DNA of 28,319 bases, from NCBI GenBank assembly GCA_002686955.1, contig NYZA01000149.1:1-28319 (forward strand), written 5' to 3'. This DNA comes from Gemmatimonadota bacterium (GTDB taxonomy: Bacteria; GCA-2686955). The position numbers and the translations under genes were made by a program. Positions within the stretch are counted from its first letter, which is position 1. The number at the start of each line of letters is the position of its first letter. Below are positions 22,292-28,319 of the stretch, piece after piece. Under the pieces are notes generated by a model that did no database searches, was not told the DNA's origin, and saw only the letters and a list, made by a program, of their open reading frames with translations.

Positions 22292-25200
22292 CTACGAGCG
22301 CGCGGTCCGAGCAAGAGCATCCGCGATCGTCGCCCGTACCTTGCCGGTGTCATCGATCAACCTGAACTGCCATTGCCCATGCCGCCCATCGAGATTGACC
22401 GCGCGAATCCAGCGCTTCGCCGCCTGCACCTTGATCTCTTTCAAGCGATCGAATCCCTTGGGCTCGAGGATCAGGTAGCGCTCCTCATCGGTTTCCAGAC
22501 GAATGATGAAATCGGGGATGTAATCGTGCGAGTGACCGTCGTGCAGGTAGGGGATGGCGAATCCGAGACCGGCGTTCTTGACGAAGGAGCGCACTCCGTC
22601 GTGGCGGTCGACCTGATAGGCGACGGATTGCTCCCATTTCTTCGTGTCGGGTACCACCGCGTTCACATGGCTCCTGACGACGGGATAAGGCTCATTCCTG
22701 GTTCGGAAGTCCACGTCGGCTGTGGAGCCAGGTCCACGGTTCGCCTCGTATCGCGGCAGCTCCGCGCTCTCTCCACGTCTTTCGTCCGGATGAATCGCCT
22801 CTACGAGTCGCTCGATCATCCAACCATAGTAGGGAGACAAGAAGACATCGATCGTCTCCGACGGCGCCACCGGCACGACCTTCTCGCGCAGATAACGCCG
22901 GACGATTCGGGCGATCTGAGGAAAGAGCACATGGGCCGGTGCTTCGCAGCCACCCTGCCGGAGATAGCTGCGGGTGAGATCACGAGACAGCTTGAAGATG
23001 AGCTCTTGGAGCCGGTTGGCTCGCCGGAAGGGTTGCAGATCTACCTGCCGGAGCTTGCCTGGTCCGAGCAGGGACGGCCTGCCCTCATTGCTGGGTAGTC
23101 CCGCTTTGAGCTCCACTTCCGGAGGAATGTCCGTGGGATCGAGCCGCAGCTCGGCGATCTCATTCCAATCGATGGCGATGCGACTCCGCACGGCCTGGCT
23201 GTACCCCTCCACCCGCGGGAAGCGAATCTCGTGCTCCACACTCTCGGGCAGGGCGTGGACATGCCAGGTCGTCGGCGGCGGCTTGGTCCCTCCCCCCGGG
23301 TTCTCCTTGAAGGGAATGATCTCGAAGGGCACGCCGAAGACAGTCGCGATCTCTTCCGTCAGCAGATCGTCATCGCCGATCTCATAGCTGGCTCGCCGCA
23401 GGCCACGGCCGACCACCTGCTCGCAGAGCAACTGTGACATGAACGGTCTAAGCCCGATGATATGGGTCACGGTATTGCAGTCCCAGCCCTCGGTCAGCAT
23501 GCCGACGCTGACGATGCAGCGCACATCTCGTCCCGGTGGGTGCAAAGGGCGCTCCAGCTTCTTCGCCAACTCCGGGAAACCGGCGGGGTAGAGCGCTTGC
23601 CCCCGTTGATCGCGCGGCCACTCCAGCCGACCGACTGTATCCAGGGTCAGACGCATCCAATCCGACGCATCCGACTTGGCTTCGCCGGAATCGGTCTCGT
23701 GCACGACTCGTGAGTCGACCCGAATGGTGTTCAGTCGATCGTCACTATTCAGCAAGCTCGGCATCTGAGCCGGAGGGATTCCCACGGGTGGCCGATCCTC
23801 TGCCAGCCACTCGAAAACGATCTTCGCCAAGCGCGTGTTCCTGCAAACGATAATGAAGACGGGATTTCGCTCTTCAGCCGCATTGTGCTCCCAGGCGGCG
23901 CGAAGTTCCTCCCACAACCCGGCCATCATGGCGATCGGTACATTGGCGTGCTTGAGCACGGCCTCCGGTTTGGCCATCTGCTTGCGGCCGCCACGCTCTA
24001 CCGTGGTCAGCTTGGGCATGATCCAGCGCCAGATATTGAAGTAGCCGGGAATCGAAGCGCCGGTTGAATCTCGCACGGCCAGCTGCGGGATCTTGGTAAG
24101 CCCCGATTCGATTGCATCCACGAGGCCGAACTCGCTGACCACCCAAGGGAATACTCGATTGGTATCTTGCCCGACCCGCCCCAGGTAGTAGGGAGTTGCC
24201 GAGAAGTCGATACAGATATTGACGCCGCGCAGCTTGTGGATGCGATCCAGGCCATCCACCCAAACCGTCGCCTCTTTGAAGAACTCCTCCACTTCCTCCT
24301 CGTCCCCGAGCGCTTCCCCCTCATCTTCGTCCGCATCACTTCGACGAATACGATAGGCGTGGTGGGCCTCGTCGTTCATCACCAAGATGTTTCGCTTGCC
24401 GCCTACCTCACGGCCGAGCAGGCGATCCACGACCGCCGTATCGCTCTCGATGTAGCGTAGCGATTCCACTTCCACCTTGACCAAGGCGTTCCTCTTCGAA
24501 TCACGATGCTCCTTCAGAATCTCGATCAGCCCGCCATTCACCTGCCGGTGCAGGGCATCTTTCGTGAGGTAGCGATGGCCCCGTTTGGTTTCGCTCTTGC
24601 TACCGATCCGCACGGTCTCGCGCACGCGCAGCGGGCGACCGCAGCGATTCACTTTGGCCGATACACCGCCGGTCTGCACTCCTCGAGGCTCGAAGCGATG
24701 CCAGTTGCTGATCAGCACACGGCCCTGGTTGAGCTGAGGCATCAGATGCGGGGGGACGAGATCGCGGGTTCGGTAGAGACTCGCCTCCCCGCGGGAGGGG
24801 TCGAGCTCTCCCAGACGGCTGCGGATCGTGACGTTGGGGCAAACCACGAGCACCACGTCCGAGAAACGCGAGTCGGCGCGGCTCCCGACCTTGTTCAGGA
24901 TGCTCCAAGCCGCAAGCATGCCCATGACGGTGGTCTTGCCCGAGCCGGTCGCCATCTTGCACGCGTAGCGCCGAAAAGCACGGTACCCCTCGGCCTTGCG
25001 CTCGGCGCTCGGTTCGTCGAATGGCACATCGATGCCGTGCAGGAAGTCAACGCGCGCTTCGGTGAGAAAGATGATGCTCTCGACCGCCTCGAGCTGGGCG
25101 TAAAAAAGACACTGAAAGCGCCCCTCTCGCCGCCAGTGGTTCAGCAACTCCATGGTGGTGCGCGTGACGCCGCCTTCGCCCCGCAAGGCAAGAGGACGCC

Positions 25201-25426
25201 ATTCGCCCAACGCCTTGCGGATGCGATTCACCAGCTTCAGCTCGATCGAGATTCCCACCCCTGCTTCGCCTTCCGGCGTCGAGGTGCCGGGCTTGCGGTA
25301 GAAGTAGCTCGCCGGGCGTCGGCCCTGCTTGCGCACCGGCGGCTCCAGGGCCGCTATCTCCCAGTACTCCTTGGGTTCCTCGAAAGGAGGATTCAGGATC
25401 GGCTCGGGGACTTCATGCTGGTTCAT
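22292..25426 (-). CDS. type III-like restriction endonuclease subunit (DEAH helicase-nuclease)
   Basis: 1044 residues. SF2 helicase motifs are MATGSGKTT (Walker A, near 155), VVCPN, MNDEAHHAYR (DEAH, near 350), DFSATPYYLG (near 405), VGMLTEGWD and EQVVGRGLRRASY (motif VI, near 668). A C-terminal PD-(D/E)xK nuclease is visible: PDFIIRLETDEERYLILEPKGF near residue 970-990. This layout is that of Res subunits of type III-like systems; it strongly resembles the family NCBI calls BPTD_3080 restriction endonucleases. It would cut DNA lacking the cognate methylation, using ATP to translocate. ATG 25426 overlaps the end of the AAA gene by 14 bp, so the methyltransferase, AAA protein and nuclease form one operon. 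No frameshift or missing motif is seen, so the system looks active. Confidence 0.93.
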   Translation of the reverse strand: MNQHEVPEPILNPPFEEPKEYWEIAALEPPVRKQGRRPASYFYRKPGTSTPEGEAGVGISIELKLVNRIRKALGEWRPLALRGEGGVTRTTMELLNHWRREGRFQCLFYAQLEAVESIIFLTEARVDFLHGIDVPFDEPSAERKAEGYRAFRRYACKMATGSGKTTVMGMLAAWSILNKVGSRADSRFSDVVLVVCPNVTIRSRLGELDPSRGEASLYRTRDLVPPHLMPQLNQGRVLISNWHRFEPRGVQTGGVSAKVNRCGRPLRVRETVRIGSKSETKRGHRYLTKDALHRQVNGGLIEILKEHRDSKRNALVKVEVESLRYIESDTAVVDRLLGREVGGKRNILVMNDEAHHAYRIRRSDADEDEGEALGDEEEVEEFFKEATVWVDGLDRIHKLRGVNICIDFSATPYYLGRVGQDTNRVFPWVVSEFGLVDAIESGLTKIPQLAVRDSTGASIPGYFNIWRWIMPKLTTVERGGRKQMAKPEAVLKHANVPIAMMAGLWEELRAAWEHNAAEERNPVFIIVCRNTRLAKIVFEWLAEDRPPVGIPPAQMPSLLNSDDRLNTIRVDSRVVHETDSGEAKSDASDWMRLTLDTVGRLEWPRDQRGQALYPAGFPELAKKLERPLHPPGRDVRCIVSVGMLTEGWDCNTVTHIIGLRPFMSQLLCEQVVGRGLRRASYEIGDDDLLTEEIATVFGVPFEIIPFKENPGGGTKPPPTTWHVHALPESVEHEIRFPRVEGYSQAVRSRIAIDWNEIAELRLDPTDIPPEVELKAGLPSNEGRPSLLGPGKLRQVDLQPFRRANRLQELIFKLSRDLTRSYLRQGGCEAPAHVLFPQIARIVRRYLREKVVPVAPSETIDVFLSPYYGWMIERLVEAIHPDERRGESAELPRYEANRGPGSTADVDFRTRNEPYPVVRSHVNAVVPDTKKWEQSVAYQVDRHDGVRSFVKNAGLGFAIPYLHDGHSHDYIPDFIIRLETDEERYLILEPKGFDRLKEIKVQAAKRWIRAVNLDGRHGQWQFRLIDDTGKVRATIADALARTARS

Positions 25427-27077
25427 CGGGGTCGATTCCGAATGCTCGGCAGATCGCGTCCAGCTTCTCCGTGACCTCGGGGTGGATCTCTTCGGGGATC
25501 ATCAGCGCCGCGATCTCGTTGTAGCGCGTATACGGGAAACCGTGCAGTCCAGCGGCGTTCAATGCCGGTGGCAACAGTCGGGTCCTGGCCTTGGTCGTGT
25601 TCAGATACTCGTGCTCTCCCAAAGGGTCCTTCAGAACCGCGGGGGGATACTCGTTCTCGAAATGGGCATGGAGATCTTCGATGTGTTGCTCAGCCAGAGA
25701 TCGGCCGACCTGGTGCTCGACGAAGCGGGCCAGAGCCGCGGGATGAACGAGGTAGCTCTCAATCTCGTATCGCCGCCAGCGCAAGCGCTGAAATCCTCTA
25801 CCGGTGATCTCGCTCGATAGAATGCTCGGATTCGCATCCCCGTCGACCAGCTCCAGCCCTGGAATGCCTTCCTGGGCCATCGTCAATGCCTTGTAGTGAT
25901 CGCGCCCTTGGATGCCCGCGGCTCCCTCTCGCGGCTGTACGACGGTTCGCTTCCACATCAGCTCTTTGGTCAAGAGCGGCAAGGCACGATGGTCCAGTCG
26001 GTCCGCCCAGGCGCGCAGGATACTGATGTCGGTGTGGTCCTCCGTGTACAAGATCCCCCTGGCGCTCCCGGCCTGCATGAGGTCGGTGTTGCTCAAGACC
26101 CGCAACGATCTGATCAACTGCCTGCGCTCATCGCTGTCCGCCAGAATCCTCGGCTCGTTGAGCAGCACGCACAGCTCTCGCGGATCTACCGTATCGATGA
26201 CCACCTCGGAATGGGTCGCCAGGATGAGCTGCGACTCGTGGTGGGCGGCAAGCTTGCGAAGCTCGCCGTAGATGGCGTCTTGCAGGATCACGTGCAAGTG
26301 GGCGTCCGGCTCGTCGAGCAGCAAGACCGAGCCCGCGCGCGTGTTCAGGAGTGTCAAGAGCATCAACACCTGCTGAAAGCCGCTGCCCGCGCTGGCGATG
26401 TCCAGTGCTCTTCCTCCCTTTTCCTGCCGGTATTCGGCGATGATGTCCGCACGGGATGAATCGGGTGGCAGAAGCTCATAGCCGAATAGCCGCTCGATGG
26501 AGTCCAGCAGGGCCTCCCACGCCTCTTGGTTCCGATTGGCTTCGAGCAGAAGATTGCGCAACACTTCGCCGGGTCGTCCCGAACCCATGAGCTGCTCGAT
26601 CTTGGCGGTCTGGAGCACCGGCTCATCGGGGGCGAGGCCGGTCATCGGGGGGACGAAGACGGCGCCCAAGACATCTTGGCTCAGCAGCTCCGCCGAAACA
26701 TCGCTTCTGGGGCGCACATAGATCTGCTCCGTGGAGTCTGGGATGAGCTCCATGCAGATACATCCGCCATCGCTCCGGCGCACCTCGATCTCGATCGGCC
26801 GCTTTTTGTAGTTGCGTCGATGCCAGAGCAGATCGAAATTCCGCAGCGGCACCGTGGAGAAGGCCTGGCGCGCGATGGGCACCTTCGTGTAGCCCCTGCG
26901 CTTGTTGTAGTCGTTCAGCTTCTTCCAATGGGTCAAGGCCAGGTTCCAGGAGGCAAGGGCCTGCAACAGAGTGGTCTTGCCGGTGTTGTTCGGCCCGGCC
27001 AGCACCACATGTCCCGGGATATCGAAAGCGACCTCCTCGAAACGCTTGAACCGCCGCAGGATCACTTTGCGGATCAT
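25413..27077 (-). CDS. OLD/PARIS-like AAA ATPase with TOPRIM-like C-terminal domain
   Basis: 554 residues. The RecF/SMC-like ABC ATPase part has VILRRFKRFEEVAFDI, Walker A GPNNTGKTT (28-36), the signature-like SAGSGFQQVLML (near 235) and Walker B SVLLLDEPDAHLH (near 255), followed by LILATHSEVVIDTV. The C-terminal part starts at ILYTEDHTDISILRAWA (near 342). It has a conserved Glu, an Asp pair in LELVDGDAN (near 410) and WRRYEIESYLVHP (near 436), a pattern like the TOPRIM/DUF4435-type nucleases of OLD and PARIS defence proteins. ATG 27077 lies in the methyltransferase stop (ATGA), and the stop overlaps the nuclease gene by 14 bp. The frame runs on to 27968, but only as a shadow of the methyltransferase. 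Its role in the restriction system is unknown. Confidence 0.88.
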   Translation of the reverse strand: MIRKVILRRFKRFEEVAFDIPGHVVLAGPNNTGKTTLLQALASWNLALTHWKKLNDYNKRRGYTKVPIARQAFSTVPLRNFDLLWHRRNYKKRPIEIEVRRSDGGCICMELIPDSTEQIYVRPRSDVSAELLSQDVLGAVFVPPMTGLAPDEPVLQTAKIEQLMGSGRPGEVLRNLLLEANRNQEAWEALLDSIERLFGYELLPPDSSRADIIAEYRQEKGGRALDIASAGSGFQQVLMLLTLLNTRAGSVLLLDEPDAHLHVILQDAIYGELRKLAAHHESQLILATHSEVVIDTVDPRELCVLLNEPRILADSDERRQLIRSLRVLSNTDLMQAGSARGILYTEDHTDISILRAWADRLDHRALPLLTKELMWKRTVVQPREGAAGIQGRDHYKALTMAQEGIPGLELVDGDANPSILSSEITGRGFQRLRWRRYEIESYLVHPAALARFVEHQVGRSLAEQHIEDLHAHFENEYPPAVLKDPLGEHEYLNTTKARTRLLPPALNAAGLHGFPYTRYNEIAALMIPEEIHPEVTEKLDAICRAFGIDPDEPA

Positions 27078-28319
27078 CTTTCCACCTCCTCCACGGCCTC
27101 CTCCATCGCCAGCTCCAGCATCAGCTCGTTGCCCCGATCGTCGAGCACCTTGATCGCGACGCGACCGTGGTCTCCAGGCGCGAAGGGTGCGCTGAGAGTG
27201 CCGGAGAGGTGCTCCCAAACCGAGTCCTCGAACTCCGTCTTCAGCGCACGCTTCAGAGCGCTCCAGGCCGAGGTGCGGGGGAAGAAAGCCTGACGTACGT
27301 GAAAGACCATGCCGTCGTAGTCGGTGTCGAGCAGCCAGGCCGGCACGTCGTCGCCTCGGCGATGGTCGGTGGTCACGTTGGCGGGATCGAATACATCCAG
27401 TCCCAGCAGCTCGACCTGATAGAGCCCCTCGGCATCGGCCTCCGTCGACCGGAAGAGGCGTGCTTCGGGCAGACCGCAGACCGAGAAGATCTGCGATGAA
27501 CGCATATTCTTCAGCAAGTCTCCCATCATCAGATCGGGGGTGGCCTGCACATAGGTGGCGGCGATCCCGATGGCCGGCTCGCATTGCTCGATGAGTTGGC
27601 GGGCTTTCGATTCGATGGCGAAGCCGATGGCATAAAGGTGGGTGTAGCTCTTGGCGACCGCTTCGCGCGCGGCCTCGTAGATCAGCTTCTCCGATACGGC
27701 GCCGTTCTCGGGACCGAAGACAATCGCGATAGGGGTCGGGTCCTCTTCCGCCGAGCGAGACTCGGTGCATGAGGAGCCGATCTCCGCTTCTGCGGACAGC
27801 GACAATGTGCGCGCAGGCAGACGGATATTGCGCAGCTCGATGGTGTCTCCGCCCCCCAAATGCAACACTGGGGAGCGTCGCAGCACCTCGAGCATGCGTT
27901 CGGCGAAGCCGGCGTGCTTCTCCGACGTCTCGGCCACACCGCTGTCTTCCTCGCCATCCCCCTCCCAATCCACCGGTGTCGGTATGGTCGCTTCGACACA
28001 GAATGGGCCGGTGACACGGGTGATCGACCGATCCGCCTCCGGGCGATCGACCAGCACCTCCTCTTTCGGCGGCTCGTCATTGGCGATGGAGCTCGATGTC
28101 GTATGGCTCGCGATGCCACCGACCTCTTCGCCCTTCTTGTTCTGCTTGCGTTTGTAGACGAAGCCCCCGGCGGGGCCGCGGGAGGGCTCTTTCAATTGAT
28201 GGAAGGGGAAGGTCGCGGTCAAGAGGCGTTGGCGGGCCAGGGCGAGGGGGACGCGGGAAGTGTCGCAGGTGATCCAGCGGCGGGCCCATTGCTCGGCGAC
28301 GTAAGCGCTGGTGCCGGAG
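27074..28319 (-). CDS. site-specific DNA methyltransferase of type III-like system, 5' end outside window
   Basis: The frame is open to the window edge; about 414 C-terminal residues are visible. The first are SGTSAYVAEQWARRWITCDT, the AdoMet-binding FxGxG region (SGT) followed by the acidic residue of motif II. Because this lies in the C-terminal half, the DPPY-type motif must be upstream, as in beta-class N6-adenine or N4-cytosine enzymes of the Mod type. Then come RVPLALARQRLLTATFPFHQL, a basic linker with KRKQNKKGE, DRSITRVTGPFCVEA, and a C-terminal domain with WLLDTDYDGMVFHVRQAFFP and GRVAIKVLDDRGNEL. I recognise these as typical of methyltransferases paired with BPTD_3080-type nucleases. 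It would modify host sites and protect them from the helicase-nuclease. Its TGA overlaps the AAA gene start (ATGA). Confidence 0.9.
   Translation of the reverse strand, partial: SGTSAYVAEQWARRWITCDTSRVPLALARQRLLTATFPFHQLKEPSRGPAGGFVYKRKQNKKGEEVGGIASHTTSSSIANDEPPKEEVLVDRPEADRSITRVTGPFCVEATIPTPVDWEGDGEEDSGVAETSEKHAGFAERMLEVLRRSPVLHLGGGDTIELRNIRLPARTLSLSAEAEIGSSCTESRSAEEDPTPIAIVFGPENGAVSEKLIYEAAREAVAKSYTHLYAIGFAIESKARQLIEQCEPAIGIAATYVQATPDLMMGDLLKNMRSSQIFSVCGLPEARLFRSTEADAEGLYQVELLGLDVFDPANVTTDHRRGDDVPAWLLDTDYDGMVFHVRQAFFPRTSAWSALKRALKTEFEDSVWEHLSGTLSAPFAPGDHGRVAIKVLDDRGNELMLELAMEEAVEEVER

Noticed and set aside
27078-27968. N-terminal extension of the AAA ATPase ORF to 27968
   Set aside because: It is a shadow of the methyltransferase frame; the ATPase fold begins at MIRKVIL, whose ATG overlaps the methyltransferase stop.
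1-28319. CRISPR array or prophage
   Set aside because: No regularly spaced short repeats and no phage structural or integrase genes were found.

Overview
The window is a GC-rich stretch (roughly two thirds G+C by eye) from a Gram-negative bacterium: it carries a phosphoheptose isomerase (LPS heptose pathway), an outer-membrane porin ending in a C-terminal Phe, and a lipoprotein. DUF2723-like, right-handed beta-helix and FG-GAP/'GWP' proteins side by side suggest an uncultivated phylum of the FCB or Eisenbacteria/Latescibacteria kind, but that is only an impression. No rRNA, tRNA or CRISPR array is visible.

Left part (1-6208): the end of a probable membrane glycosyltransferase-type protein overlaps metG, which converges on ftsY and mrp on the minus strand. 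Upstream of mrp sits an MNT-HEPN toxin-antitoxin pair bracketed by a 137-bp direct repeat. The repeat is the 5' end of mrp with its RBS, so a 1072-bp unit has been added in front of mrp. A hypothetical gene follows.

Middle (6209-14566): a 706-bp gene-free stretch with degenerate repeats and a promoter leads into gmhA and a GT4 glycosyltransferase. A divergent hemH/thiD pair follows. Next are a TIGR04282/DUF2064 nucleotidyltransferase-like gene cut short at a C7 run, a beta-helix protein that begins abruptly at the same point, and an FG-GAP beta-propeller protein.

Right-centre (14567-22234, all minus): an operon of an MTH1187-type thiamine-binding protein, a porin, an NMT1/THI5-type binding lipoprotein, a transmembrane hybrid histidine kinase with three receivers, and a REC-PAS-kinase-REC protein. 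Genes are joined by 4-bp overlaps or short gaps. No ABC permease or ATPase is present, so the binding protein probably serves sensing. The kinase gene is split into three frames because a 91-bp block that belongs before the HisKA box sits about 340 bp downstream.

Right end (22292-28319, minus): a defence operon of a DNA methyltransferase (5' end outside), an OLD/PARIS-like AAA ATPase with a TOPRIM-like C-terminal part, and a large type III-like restriction helicase-nuclease, all overlapping. The most interesting items are the repeat-bracketed toxin-antitoxin unit, the kinase rearrangement, the transporter-less sensing operon and the three-gene defence module.
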